Shown in pieces: positions 1 through 12,139 of a stretch of DNA of 64,000 nt (position 1 is its first letter; each line of letters begins with the position of its first letter). Where the stretch lies: contig NC_134456.1 of assembly GCF_047948215.1 (NCBI RefSeq), positions 13,107,730-13,171,729 on the forward strand, read 5' to 3'. The notes beneath the pieces are model-generated. The model did not search any database and was not told the DNA's origin. It saw only the letters and a list, made by a program, of their open reading frames with translations. The position numbers and the translations under genes are program-made. The stretch is from Lycorma delicatula. Lineage: Eukaryota > Arthropoda > Insecta > Hemiptera > Fulgoridae.

Positions 1-1158
1 TAGGGACAAGGGAAGCAATTTTAGGCCTCAGATTAATAGTAGAAGGAAGATTAAAGAAAAACAAACCGACATACTTGGCGTTTATAGACCTAGAAAAGGC
101 TTTCGATAACGTAGACTGGAATAAAATTTCAGCATTTAAAAAAAATTAGGGTTCAAATACAGAGATAGAAGAACAATTGCTAACATGTACAGGAACCAAA
201 CAGCAACAATAACAATTGAAGAACATAAGAAAGAAGCCCTAATAAGAAATGGAGTCCGACAAGGATGTTCCCTATCGCCGTTACTTTTTAATCTTTACAT
301 GGAACTAGCAGTTAATGATGTTAAAGAACAATTTAGATTCGGAGTAACAGTACAAGGTGAAAAGATAAAGATGCTACGATTTGCTGATGATATAGTAATT
401 CTAGCCGAGAGTAAAAAGGATTTAGAAGAAACAATGAACGGCATAGATGAAGTCCTACGCAAAAACTATCGCATGAAAATAAACAAGAACAAAACAAAAG
501 TAATGAAATGTAGTAGAAATAACAAAGATGGACCGCTGAATGTGAAAATAGGAGGAGAAAAGATTATGGAGGTAGAAGAATTTTGTTATTTGGGAAGTAA
601 AATTACTAAAGATGGACGAAGTAGGAGCGATATAAAATGCCGAATAGCACAAGCTAAACGAGCCTTCAGTAAGAAATATAATTTGTTTACATCAAAAATG
701 AATTTAAATGTCAGGAAAAGATTTTTTAAAGTGTATGTTTGGAGTGTCGCTTTATATGGAAGTGAAACTTGGACGATCGGAGTATCTGAGAAGAAAAGAT
801 TAGAAGCTTTTGAAATGCGGTGCTATAGGAGAATGTTAAAAATCAGACGGGTGGATAAAGTGACAAATGAAGAGGTATTGCGGCAAATAGATGAAGAAAG
901 AAGCATTTGGAAAAATATAGTTAAAAGAAGAGACAGACTTATAGGCCACATACTAAGGCATCCTGGAATAGTAGATTTAATATTGGAAGGACAGGTAGAA
1001 GGAAAAAATTGTGTAGGCAGGCCGCGTTTGGAATATGTAAAACAAATTGTTAGGGATGTAGGATGTAGAGGGTATACTGAAATGAAACGACTAGCACTAG
1101 ATAGGGAATCTTGGAGAGCTGCATCAAACCAGTCAAATGACTGAAGACAAAAAAAAAA
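1..1158 (+). mobile_element. RTE-like non-LTR retrotransposon, copy A (reverse transcriptase, 3' part)
   Basis: This is the reverse transcriptase and C-terminal part of a non-LTR retrotransposon cut by the left window edge. The reading frame at 185-1144 carries the RT motifs RQGCSLSPLLFN and FADDIVIL (the catalytic YxDD box as FADD), then the thumb and a C-terminal segment containing IGHILRHPG. Compared with the 31 kb copy, about one base is missing near 128-145, which breaks the frame upstream. The stop is followed at once by a very short tail ending in poly(A). The short 3' UTR and the endonuclease seen in the 22.9 kb copy suggest the RTE clade, although clade assignment by eye is tentative. 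The element is dead because of the frameshift, but the 185-1144 frame is intact and so fairly young. Confidence 0.85.
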
Positions 1159-1169
1159 ATACGTTTTCA

Positions 1170-1840
1170 TAGCGTAACGTTTTCATACGTTTCAGCTTGT
1201 TTAATTATTTATTTAATATAGTAAGATCTGCTTACTACAGAGATAAATCTCTGCAGCATTTGAAAAATAACTTGCCAGACCAGGATTTAAAGCTAGCTGG
1301 AAGGTTGCGATACCATCAGTTCGTCAAGGAGAACAACAATAATCATTACTGTGCATAATTCAATAATACAAAGTTATTTTAAGACTATAATATTTTTTTC
1401 CTAATGAACGTTGTAATCTGTTCACCTAATGAACAATAAATAAGTAATTCCCCACACAGCCAATTATACTAGATGTATGCTACGTAGTATGACGTGTATA
1501 CAAGGTGTAGTCTTATAAAGACTCAGGCCGACCATTCCTGAGACGTGTGTTTAATTGATCCCCAACCACCAAACTACAACTGTCTAGTACTCAAATCTGT
1601 ATAAAAAGAAATAATTTTTACTAGGATTTAAACACTATAATTTTATAATTAACTTAAAACAATAATGTTAGGTTATTTTCAGTAACGTTAGAAGTATATT
1701 TGAATAAATTGTTTAGCTTTGTATTTTGATCCGTTTGCATGTTTCACGATGAATTAAACATTTTCTGTGATATTAATAAAATTTATTTTAGAATTACGTA
1801 GAGTTAAAATATTTCAAATCTTTTGCAAAAGTTAGTGGAT
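1170..1840. repeat. Duplicated segment, partner of 19990-20690
   Basis: This non-coding stretch aligns by eye with 19990-20690 in the same orientation. Shared islands include TTTTAAGAC, CAATCTGTTCA, TTAGCTTTGTATTTTGAT and CGTTTGCATGTTTCAC, with many substitutions and small indels between. Part of it (about 1490-1640) is a fragment of the tRNA-derived SINE found elsewhere in the window. The flanks differ: a cysteine-rich pseudogene follows here and an RTE copy follows the other. Confidence 0.65.
1490..1640 (-). repeat. tRNA-derived SINE fragment (family 1)
   Basis: The stretch carries the SINE core seen at 29.7 kb: a block near CCGACCATTCCTGAGA, then AACCACCAAACTAC, then TACTAGGATTTAAAC, all on the reverse strand relative to transcription. 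The tRNA-like head is missing. Confidence 0.55.
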
Positions 1841-1845
1841 GTGCA

Positions 1846-2528
1846 AATCATTCAGAAAATTTCTATTATGTCTGTGGTAAATGTAAGCCTAAATTTTAAA
1901 GAAAGACTATTTCTGAAACGATAAAGATAGCTTATAAATTTTATTTTGATCGGCGCACTAAGGGTTCAAGGTAAAATTTCGGCACCCCATTGTTACTTGC
2001 ATATCGTGCTCAGTAACTTAACTGATGGTTGAAGGGTAAACGACAAGCCATGCCGATTGCTGTACCGAAGCTTTGGCGTGAACGTAACGACCGTTTCACC
2101 GACTATTACTTTTGTATGGCAAATATATTTGGATTTTCATTAAAAAATAGAAAGTTCATAAGTATCCAGATCTATCTTCAGCTGTAAAGCCGTACCACAC
2201 CGTACAGGAGTTACCAGCACCCAATCCGACATTGCTAGAAAAACAATCTCAAAATGAAGTAGATGATGAAGAGAATATTGAAGAATTTCTTCCTGCATCT
2301 CATGAGAAATCTCATTTAATTCAACAACACGAACTTAATGACTTAGCACGCAATTTAAAGTTATCAAAGCAGCAAGCTGAACGACTGGGGTCTACTGTAA
2401 CAGTGGAATCTTATATCGAAAAAAAATTATTACACCAAAACTATAGAACACGAAAACAAAACTCTTTCAGCTTATTTCAGTATGAAAAATTGATTGTGAG
2501 ACGTCAGATTTCATTCACTTATTCTTAA
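1846..2528 (+). pseudogene. Broken copy of a multi-copy arthropod cysteine-rich protein family
   Basis: Pieces of one protein run along the plus strand in shifting frames. First comes FYYVCGKCKPKF near 1857-1895, then MPIAVPKLWRERNDRF and TDYYFCMANIFGF near 2050-2135, then YPDLSSAVKPYHTVQELPAP near 2160-2220. Last is an open frame at 2232-2528 with HELNDLARNLKLSKQQAERL. From memory, this order of motifs matches an uncharacterised family repeated many times in arthropod genomes and probably spread by mobile DNA. Its function is unknown. Frame changes between the blocks and the lost tail show this copy is dead. The 98-residue open frame is only its C-terminal half. Confidence 0.55.
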
Positions 2529-2529
2529 A

Positions 2530-3915
2530 TCTAGTCCCTTGAAATTTTTTACTGAAATACAGTAAACTGCCAAAGAAATGGAAAAAAGTGATAGGCAATC
2601 CTTTTAGAAAACTAAAAAAATTTACTTCAAATTAATCTTTTATTCACTAAATTTTCACTTCTTTTAAACATTACAAAAGTTCATTCATAGTAAATAAATC
2701 ATGTTAAAATGAAAACTGCTAAAGCACATTATATCTCATTACATATGCGTTTAATTTTTTTTTTCTGACAAATAGAACCATAGAATTCCGATACATTGGT
2801 GGTATATATTGCTGAAAATGCTGAAATTAAAAATTATAGTTTATTTAAATTTGTTTGAGAATTTATTAGATTAATAAAGTTGATAAAGAATAAATATCGT
2901 AATAAAAACTCATAAAAATTTAATTGAAAAAATCCGATGTGGACACCACAAGACTTCCTTGTACGCTTATTAAATTACATAAATACTTTTTTCTTTTTTT
3001 TTAATGAAAGTACATAAAATGTTATTTCACTAAAAACTTAATAAAAACATCTATTACTAAAATATATAAAACAATACTTTTTTAATTTTTTATTTAAATA
3101 ACAACTTAACAAATTGTAAGTAGTTGTTTCTACTTTAGCATCAAATTGAAAACCACGAATTTTGAAATAAAAATTGAAAAAGTATCGTCTTATTTTTTTT
3201 CAAGATTTGTTTGTTTATTGATAAAAATTTAGTTAAATTAGGTTGACTACATTCAGAAAAAACTAAGGTTGTCTTGAATTCAGAAGTGTATTAGTAATTT
3301 TTTCCCGAAAATTTTGGAAAATTATTTTCTTGATTTTTTATGAAAATTCAATGAATACGGAGATAGTTTTGGATTTATATAGTATATAGTTGAACATACG
3401 AGATAAAAATCTAACGCAAAACAATGATAACGTCAACAAGAATAATGAGAAATAACTTCAAATCTAATCAGGTTACCAAGGAATTTGTTAAACTCAATTG
3501 AACTTGGATAATGAAGAAAACCAGTAAGTGAGAGAAAAATAAGTGAAAAGTAATCCTTTATTTATGTTTTTTTATAAGGAAATAAGAAATAATGAAGCTA
3601 ATAATAAACATAATCGTCTTAAAAATAATAATTTTCAACTTTATCATTGAGAAAAACTCTCTATGTAATTTACGAGAAATTTCATCAGCATTACTGTAAG
3701 CAACGTTTTTGTCTTTTACCGCCACTTGTAGTTAGTTTTACTGGATTTCTTCTTTTAGTAGAAAATACTAGTAAACGAGATTTTTACATCCGATTGCTGA
3801 AGTATCAATTAACTAACTCTGCATGATAATAATTACGGTGTTATTTTTTTTAATCGACTTTACAAAACTTAGAGGTTTTTAAGTCGAACCTCGTGTAAAT
3901 ATCTTTTTAACTGTA
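2530..3915. other. AT-rich non-coding stretch
   Basis: No gene is visible. The only recognisable item is a half copy, near 2935-3060, of a repeat whose terminal motif ACTTCCTTGTACG also occurs at 10.0 and 37.8 kb. Confidence 0.6.
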
Positions 3916-6850
3916 CTAAGCTCAGCTGGTAAATTTTACACACTAGCGTGCTACGCAGAGACAAAAGGTACTATCGAATTGGGCGTGGCAGCAACTGATA
4001 GCTAAAATCCCCCTCCCCTCTATAAACCTGCGATAACGCGTTGAAATCCGTTTACCTGTTTGTTTTCAGTAGCAGTTAAAGTGGCCGGCCAATATATCAA
4101 CACGGTTAAAACAGCGCGCGGTGATCGAATTTTTAACAGCAGAAAATGTGAATCCTACGAATATTTTTCATCGATTAAAAGCGGTTTACGGTAGTGAAAA
4201 TGTTGATAAGAGTACTGTGAATAGATAGGCGTTGAAATTTCGCGAATGTGAAGCTCGTAAAGCGACAATTGAGGACGCACATCGCAGCGGACGACCAGTT
4301 TCTGTGACTGACGAAACATCGAAAAGAGGTGGACGATTTGCTTCAAAGCGGCCGGGAATCACGCAGCAACGCATCGCTATTCAGTCAGGCATATTTAAAG
4401 AACGAGCGGGCCATATTATCGAGCAATCGGGTTACTGTAAAATCTATGTACGATGAATACCTCGCAAGCTCACCGATTTTTCTTTCTAAACCGAATACAA
4501 ACCCAGGCGTTTGCGAGTACCATCCTATCAGCCTCATAAATAATACGGGTAAAGCTGCTGAGAGACTTCTTGCTACCAGGATCCAAGAGGAGCTGGACCT
4601 AAACGGAAGCCTACATTTGGAGCAATATGAATTCCGTAAGGGCCGTTCGACACTGGATGCGATAAACAGGGTGGTTAGCTGGGCGGCGGAGGTACGAAGC
4701 GGTACTTGGAGGACCAGAAGGATCCCATTGATGGTCCAGTTAGAAATCAAAAATGCGTTTGGCTCGGTACCGTGGACGGCCATTGTAGCGGCGCTCAGAG
4801 AAATGAATGTTAGTGACCGCTTGCTAAACCAGGTTGACTGCTACCTGTCTGATAGATGGACGGAGGTTCGCACTTTGGAGGGGGTGGTGAGATTTCCGGT
4901 CTTCGGTGGAGTTCCGCAGGGGTCTGTGTTAGGCCCCTTGCTATGGAACATCTTTTACGACCGGGTGCTCCGGTTGCCTTATCCGGAAGGAGTCAGCGTA
5001 GTCACTTACGCTGACGACATTGCACTATTGGTGGAAGATAAGGAAATTGGTGATGCAGAGGATAAAGCAAATCGCTCCCTCCAACCCATAGACAACCGGC
5101 TAATAAACAACATGAAGGTGTCCCCGGCAAAAAGCAAGTGTATCCTCTTCACGGGTAGGAGAAGACTGCGCGGCGTTCGGGTCGTGATCCGTGGAGAGGT
5201 TATAACTGAGGTCAAGGATACAAAATACCTAGGGGTGACAATAGATAAAAGTCTCAAGTTTGGTGGGCATATAGAAAATGTGTACAAAAAAGTAGGGCTC
5301 ACCATAAAAGCCATCAGGAGATTATTCGTGGAACACACAGTACCGGGGGCCTCCAAACGGAAACTGATTGCGTCGGCGGCGGTGTCTGCGGCGTTATACG
5401 CGGCGCCGGTTTGGGTTGATGCAATCAGGATACAAAGAAACAAGGATAAACTGCGAAGAATGCACAGAACGGCATTGTTGGGAGTGGTGGCAGGGTATTA
5501 CTCTGTCATATGAAGCTATATGTGTGCTTGCGTCGGTCCCGCCGATAGAACTTCAGATCAAGAGCAGGAAAGCGAGAGCGGAAGGGTGTAATAGAGCTGA
5601 GACCGAGGCGATAACCCGACAGTGGTGGAAGGAAGTACAGGCAGAGACTAACGCTGCGGCCTGGACCAGAAGGTTAATAAGTGATTTGGACGCACGGCTG
5701 GATCGCCAACATGGCGAGGTGAACTTTTACATAAGACAGATGATGTCGGGTCATGGATGTTTTGGTTACTATTTAAAAAGATTCGGCAAGAGAGTCACAC
5801 CCAACTGCGACTACTGCCAGGAGGTTGACGACGCAGAGCATACGATGTTCGAATGCCGAAGATGGGCACAATACAGACAATTCATAGCAGTCGATAACCT
5901 GAACGCGAATAACATAGTAGAGTGGTCGCTAAGGAGGGAGCAGAACTGGAACGTTTTTAACAATTTCGACTGTACGACTTCGCACTAAGGAAGAGGAGGC
6001 GCGACGAAGGAATCGTTAGGTTCAATCGTAAATAGGGATAGGTGGACAGCCCCGTCTCTGAGAGCCTGTACGCCCTGGCGTGCAGGTTTCGGTGAGGGGA
6101 CGGGGACTCCGGGGAGATTTCGCGGGGATAAAATTAAAAGACCTAGACCCGGCCGGCGTGGCTGGTTTTGGGGGTGCGCGCGCTCCTTGTGCTGGTCGCG
6201 CCGGTTTGAGGCAAATGGTATAAAGACCGAGACCCGGTTTCTGTCGGCGGGGGTGGGGAACGGCATAGCCGGGCTTTGCCCTCGTCGGCGGGGATTAGAG
6301 GCAGGCTAGAAAAGATCTAGTACCGGGGCGGTTGACCTGCCGTTCCGGGTGTAAAACCGGTGGGCGGGAAGATCGCCTTAGAGTCAAAAGACACGTCTCT
6401 GGGCCGAGTATACTTAATTGGATGTCCGGCCCAGGGATGTAGGGGGAAAAAAAAACAAAAGCTCACCGATGGCTCTCCGCAAGCTGAAGTTTGAGCCTAC
6501 TCCGCATCCGTCATACTCGCCGGATTTGCCTCCGTGCGACTTCCACTTCTTCCCTCATCGAAAGCCGGACCTCAAAGGTAATCATTACACCACCGACGAT
6601 GAGGTGAAAGAAGCTGTGGCCACTTGGATCCGAGAAAGACCGCCAGAATTTTTCTGTGACGGAATGCAAAAACTAGTCACACGTTGGTAAAAGAGTATCG
6701 GTCTAAACGGAAATTATAGTGAAAAATAAATACTTCATTTTGTAGGTTAGGTATTGTACCTTTATTCATTTTTTATTTCATTTCAATATCTCTTTTCATT
6801 TCCATGCTACGCATATACGAGTACGTGCAAAATTTATCAGCCGAGCCTCG
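3916..6850 (+). mobile_element. Mariner transposon split by a retrotransposon
   Basis: A mariner element bounded by TA dinucleotides and imperfect terminal inverted repeats of about 30-40 bases: the left end reads CTAAGCTCAGCTGGTAAATT and the right end is its diverged complement ending AGCCTCG. The N-terminal transposase (about 4085-4465) shows ATIEDAHRSGRPVSVTDE and ITQQRIAIQSGI, the helix-turn-helix region. The C-terminal part (6459-6690) shows YSPDLPPCDFHFFPH with the third catalytic D. The middle, including the first two catalytic D residues, is absent. An R1-like retrotransposon sits exactly at the deletion point. The N-terminal part also has a frameshift and a TGA, so it is inactive. 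Confidence 0.85.
4478..6458 (+). mobile_element. R1-like non-LTR retrotransposon, 5'-truncated, inserted in mariner
   Basis: The insert is flanked by a 12-base target duplication, AAGCTCACCGAT, at 4466-4477 and 6459-6470. It begins within the RT domain. The main frame (to 5513) carries GGVPQGSVLGPLLWN and TYADDIALLVED, the intact catalytic box. It then shifts frame near 5500 into 5514-5988, which ends with a zinc-binding C-terminus CDYCQEVDDAEHTMFEC. A GC-rich 3' UTR (5990-6445) and a poly(A) tail follow. The family is R1-like by the RT and the CCHC-type tail. One indel near 5500 separates the two halves. The apparent start of the open frame at 4329 is read-through from the mariner in another frame and is not part of this element. 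Confidence 0.85.
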
Positions 6851-6894
6851 TATGTTCATGTCATAATTGACAAGAAATGAACCGATATTTATTA

Positions 6895-7055
6895 TTTAAT
6901 GATTAATTCACCACATAAGCTGGAAGCTTGTGATGTGGAATTACCGAATGGAAATTTGTACAGAATAAAAATACCATGTCTGACCGGAATTAGAACCCGG
7001 GATTTTCCGGTTGATTGGCTGAGACGCTACCGCGTATTCAAGAAGAACGGTGGAT
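6895..7055 (-). repeat. tRNA-derived SINE copy (family 2)
   Basis: It resembles 25300-25455, sharing AATTCACC-CATAAGCT-GAAGCTT and an antisense B box of the form GGAATTAGAACCCGGGATTTT. It is more decayed than the 25.4 kb copy. Confidence 0.55.
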
Positions 7056-7342
7056 TGATTCGCACTTTGTTTTTTTTTTATTTTGTAGATGAAATTTCTT
7101 TATTGTTCCCATCAAACGTTTTAAAATTATATCTACAGCAAAATTTATCAAACAGATTAAAGAATTTTTATTCTTGATGATTTCAATATTTTTCCATGAC
7201 CAAACCTAAAGAGATTTTATCAATCAAAGCTAAAGTTAAGAAAAACAGGCTGACGGCTTACAAAGGGATTTATTGATGCATTTTTGCAAGGTGGTAGAAG
7301 AGGCCCCCTGATTAAAATAAAAAATGGCAGGTTTTATATATA

Positions 7343-8263
7343 CGAGGTGTGATAAAAAAATACGGTGAATAATTTTTTATTAAAAAAGTAATAAGGTTAC
7401 ATAGAATTCGATTTAATCTCCTTCAAAGTACTGTCCTTGGCTAGTAATGCACTTATCCCAACGTTTACTCCATTACTGAAGGCATTTCTGGAAGGCGTCT
7501 TTCGGAAGGGCTTTCAGCTGCTCGGTCGTGGCCCTCTCAATGTCAGCAATGGTGTCAAAACGTTTTCCTTTAAGCACAGTTTTAATTTTTGGGAAGAGCC
7601 AAAAGTCGCATGGTGAGTATGGCGGATGTGGACAGACAGGAACACCATTTTCGGCCAAAAACTCGCGAATGAGAAGCGAGGTGTGACACGGCGCGTTGTC
7701 GTGGTGAAGAAGGAAGCCATTAGTCGCTTTTCTGGTCGCTTTCTTCGTAGATAAAATGCTTTGAACGGATCCGTACGAGATGTTAAGGTCTTCCGATAGC
7801 TCTCGAATAGTCATTCGCCTGTTTGAACGAACCACTGTTTCCACTTTTTGCACATTTTCAACTGTTTTTGAGGTTACTGGACGTCCCGCACGCTGCTCGT
7901 CTTCAACAGACTCATTTCCGTTTTTAAATAGGTCATACCACTTGTACACCACTTGTCTTCAAAGGTACCACATTATCGCCGTACACCGATTCTAACATTT
8001 CGTGAGCTTTTTTGGCACTCTTTTGCGACTTAAAACAAAACTTAATGTTAATGCGTTGTTCAAAATCCATGTTGCGCGACAGACACGATAAACACAACCT
8101 CCCTCTAGCGGCTCTGGCAGCTGACTGGCAAGCTCGAACGTGTTACAACTTGTCCCTGCCTGTCTCAGTTGATCACGCTATTGGTCAAATTACAGCATAT
8201 GGATGTAGCGTCGGCAGTTGCCGCTATAAAAATTCATTCACCGTATTTTTTTATCACACCTCG
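7343..8263 (-). mobile_element. Internally deleted mariner element
   Basis: The termini are near-perfect inverted repeats of about 30 bases starting CGAGGTGTGATAAAAAAATA, flanked by TA. The transposase reads on the minus strand from the ATG near 8071 (MDFEQRINIKFCFKSQKSAK). A one-base frame change near 7950 leads into 7952-7473, which carries the helix-turn-helix region (GRPVTSKTVENV, ISYGSVQSI). The sequence then jumps to FLLHHDNAPCHTS, which holds the second catalytic D, and ends PPYSPCDFWLFPK, which holds the third. The section with the first D, and the DLA of the PYSPDLAPCD motif, are deleted. It is non-autonomous but has well-preserved ends, so it could have been mobilised in trans. Confidence 0.88.
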
Positions 8264-9840
8264 TATAAGTCCTATTTCGAGTAAATTCCATTTGAAAATT
8301 TTTGAGTGATTAAAATAGTTTATTTGCATATTTCCTATTGAGAGGTCTCGTATGAATTTTTTAACTTTTATTTTTTTCTTACATTGACATTAACATAGAT
8401 AATTTTTCATTACATAGTATTTAAAATCGCATAGTATATTACATAGTAATATTATACGTAGTATTCATAGTATACATTTTATACATACTAATATTACATA
8501 GTATCTTGGAGAGCTGCATCAAACCAGTCAAATGACTGAAGATAAAAAAAAAAGTATTTAGAAATAATAATATCTGTAAGAATCTAGAAAAGAAATTGAA
8601 TTTCATGATTGCTGATTGTTATTTTATTTGAATATAAAAATTTTTAACGTAAAACTCTATGAATATAAGGGTAATATATGAATATATATATATTAAAGTA
8701 TTACATGGGATATGAAGTAATGACAAATAAAACAAACCGATTTTTTTTTTTCATAAAACTTGAAAAAATGTAAATAAATAAATTTATTTTAATATACACT
8801 ACTTCTGTTTCAATTTGTAGTATGGTAATTGTTTAAACATTTTAAAAAATATTTTCGGATTTATTGCATGTATGTAAGCAGGAATGCATTAAAATTATCA
8901 ATTAGACGTATTTATCAATTAAATTAAGCGAAAGATTTTGAAACGAAAAATTGCGTGGCAAACCTATTGCTATTGATTTGAAGATATTTTTCCTGTTTTC
9001 GTCACAATCACTGATTATTTGTTGATTATTACACAACAGTCCAAAATATATATAGTCTGAAGTTATTTTAGTATTCATAAAAAAAACTCCAAGACAATAA
9101 TTTGCAAAATTTCGAAAAATCATTATTTAACATACATGTCTAATCTCCTAACAGCCTTACTTTATTTCTGACCGTACCTAGTTTCTAGCATTCCTCATCT
9201 TATTTTTATCAAAATGCAGGTGTAACGTCCCTTAATTTCTTTGCTGTTTTTGTTTCATTCTTCCAGGCTTGTTCCATACTTATATTTTAAACGTGTATAC
9301 CCACGTTTTAAATACAAGTAAAGTAAATAAAAAAATCTTTAAAAAATAAAACAATTTTTAATCAGTTCTTCTGTCTAAATTGTAAGTACCAACTTATTAA
9401 CGCTTATAGTCAATTTTTAAATAGTAATTAAAAAAGTATTATTTTTTACATTTGGTAAGATTTTTTTGTCATTTTTTTTTTTTTTAAAGAAAAAGCTTAT
9501 CATCTTATTTCGGTGATTTATAATTTGGTTTAACTTATTTAAAAAATAATAATAATAAAATTAATATAAATTGATATCTAATAATTGCGGTTAGCTTATA
9601 ATAAAGAAACATCGCCGGTAGATTATTACCATCTTATGGTTAAGAATGAGAAAAAAGTGTTTTCCGGGAACAGTACTATTAAAAACTCTGTCGCAGGAAG
9701 TGCGTCAGAAGGCAGATTTCCGGTTTCAGTTAAGAATGAAAGGACGTTGCACTGCTGTAAATACTTTGGAAAATAAAGCGACGAAAAGTCTATATTTTTG
9801 GTTTTAAATCCGGTTTCTGTTAACCGATTCACTTAAAAAA
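8264..9840. other. AT-rich non-coding stretch
   Basis: No gene is recognisable. Contents are short tandem TATTACATAGTA-type iterations near 8400-8500, a tiny retrotransposon tail at 8504-8556 and homopolymer runs. The 73-residue reverse frame at 8902-9123 has no recognisable features. Confidence 0.6.
8504..8556 (+). mobile_element. Minimal 3' tail of the RTE-like element
   Basis: Only about the last 40 bases of the family are present, from TCTTGGAGAGCTGCATCAAA to a poly(A) run. It is an extreme 5' truncation of the same element as copies A-E. Confidence 0.8.
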
Positions 9841-9844
9841 TCAA

Positions 9845-9990
9845 TAACGTTTTATTCGCAATAGGCATACATCACCCTGCTAAGTTTCGTCAAAATCTCT
9901 TTAGGCTTGCGTCCAGTAGAGTAGGCGAAAAAGTCTTATACATATATACGTGTGTATATAAACATGAACGGGCGTAACAACTGCCAAACA
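9845..9990 (-). repeat. Dispersed repeat, inverted partner of 22090-22260
   Basis: Reverse-complementing 22140-22230 gives a close match here. Shared blocks include AAGTTTCGTC-AAATC and TTGCGTCC-GTAGAG, followed by a TATACATA-type microsatellite. Family unknown. Confidence 0.6.
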
Positions 9991-10040
9991 ATTTGGAAAT
10001 CCGCTAAAAAGGATTATGCTACTAAATCTTTTTTAAAAAT

Positions 10041-10733
10041 CTGATGTGGACACCATATGACTTCCTTGTACGCCTATTAAATTACTTATAAATATTTTTA
10101 AAAGTACGTAAAAATTTTTTCACCAATAACTTCTGATTTTTTTTAAATTGTTATTATTGAATTATTATTTATTGCAAAAATTCTTTTAGAATCAGAGATT
10201 TATAATTATTAATAAATTAATACATTAAATTAAAAAAGAAGTTACAAAAAAAGCAGATGAAGTCGGATTTGAACCGATATGCCTTCCTCTTATAAGATCC
10301 AAATATTTCATTAACTGAAATTTTATTTGGCTATAACTCTGGAACCAATGAAAATAAGTACTACTTATGATATATTGTTGAAAAACTCTCGATGAGGGAT
10401 TTTTTTTCTGCAGTTAAAAAAAGTCCAAAACCAATTTTTTGGGATTTTGGGCTATTTTTGATACTTTCGGGCCAGTCAATTACAATCAAAAGGGGAGGTG
10501 CACAACTAAATATTACAACAGTCCTAAATCCAAAACTTCAACGTCCTACGGCTAATCGTTTTTTAGTTATGCGAGACATAAGTAGATACGTACGTACGTA
10601 CTTACATACAACGTCACGACGAAACTAGACAAAATGGATTCAGGGATGGTCAAGATGGATATTTTCGTTGAAATCTGAAAACCGAAATTTTTCGTGATCA
10701 CAATACTTCCTTTACTTCGTACAAGGAAGTAAA
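10041..10733 (+). repeat. Mobile repeat with ACTTCCTTGTACG ends and a tRNA-like internal segment
   Basis: It starts GATGTGGACACCATATGACT and ends in the inverted motif CGTACAAGGAAGT. An internal antisense B-box-like segment, CGGATTTGAACCGATATGCC, suggests a tRNA-related origin. Related copies lie at 37791-38911 in the opposite orientation and as a half copy at 2935-3060. No protein is encoded. Confidence 0.55.
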
Positions 10734-10739
10734 AAACTT

Positions 10740-11185
10740 TGAGGAAATAATAATGAAATTAATTAATAATGATGAAATTAAAATGTTAATCGACATCGTA
10801 GATACATATACAAATAATATTAATTACGTTATTACACGACTACTAAAGGTATTAATAATCGTAATTATTCAAATTAATACAGTACAGCAAAAATGTCAAA
10901 ATTAATCCTTATTATACGAAAATAACCTTCAAAGTTGGTGAAAATTTGCAAACAAAAAATTATCAAGGAAACCTTCACTTACACCTTTGTGTTAAATATG
11001 ATACATAATTATCTTTAATATTACTTAATGTCTATTGCTGTTTAATAAAAATTTACAGAAACACACTTTTTAACTTAGTTTTATCACATCTTTGAGAAAA
11101 GATATTTACATCTTATCTCACCAGGTAATGATTAAATTCGAGTGTTAGAGTACGAACAGAAAGTTTTATGTTAGAATGTAAGGCC
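10740..11185. other. AT-rich stretch with nothing recognised
   Basis: No open frame, tRNA or repeat boundary could be identified here. Confidence 0.5.
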
Positions 11186-11189
11186 GGTT

Positions 11190-11900
11190 CGTTAATTTTA
11201 ATTTTCTAATATTTTAAAGATAAACTTAAATATAATATATATATAACCTACGGAACATATTTGAAAGTTTACAGACATGTAAGGGTGATAGGAAAATAAA
11301 AAAATTCGGTTCAGAACGTAAAACAATTGCTAGTCTCAACAAAACATGAAAATACACCATCTATATAATGCATCATCTAATTCATTTAAATAAATAACTA
11401 CTTTACTTTTATAAAGTGAAATTAAAAATAAAAGGTAAAAATTAAAAGAAAACAAATTATTTTAAAATGCAAAAAATAATTGGTAAATAGTTATTCTTTT
11501 ATAGCGATTTAATTACTAATTTTCTCACATAATGAATTAAATATTTGCCGGTTTTTAATAATCAATTTCGACATAAATACAATATTATTTACAGAATATA
11601 CAATATTTATCGATACAATATATTTTAAACTAATTATTCGTGCTAGTCTTATTTTGAATCGACTAATCGACTCATGGATTCAGCCCATCTGACAACTAAC
11701 TTTGTACCCCTCGATCCATTACCATGTATCAAATGTAGTATTTAAAACAAGAATTAAAAAACATGTTATAAGCGAGAACTTTTAATTAGCAACTTGTCGT
11801 AATAATAAATAATTAATAGTCATTGATATTTTCCGTAACAGGACGTCACAATAATAAAATTTATTTATTATAAATAAGTATATCCAGACCTGGAGTTAAA
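11190..11900. repeat. Duplicated segment, partner of 17040-17990
   Basis: The stretch aligns in the same orientation with 17040-17990. Shared islands are TTAATTTTAATTTTCTAATA near the left end, CAAATTCATTTAA-type text in the middle, and TAATTATTCGTG-TAGTCTTA with AATCGACT near the right end. The insertions between islands differ in length. It is non-coding in both places. Confidence 0.65.
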
Positions 11901-12139
11901 ATTAACTCCAATCTAGCGCGTCCCCAGGAGGCGGATAGAGGAATGCTCTGTATATATACAGGATAGGTGGGAAATAAAGTACCACCCGCGGACCAAAATG
12001 ATTTAACAACAAATTCACTGGCGTCTGTTTTGAATCAAGCGGCTTAGTGATCAGCGTCTGAACGCAAATTGTGCGGCTGAACTGATATCCTCTGCAAATT
12101 ACATTTGTAGTTGTAACCTCGGACCTATCCCCGCACAGC

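Noticed and set aside
5985..6266. 93-residue minus-strand frame
   Set aside because: It is antisense to a GC-rich 3' UTR with no homology or start context.
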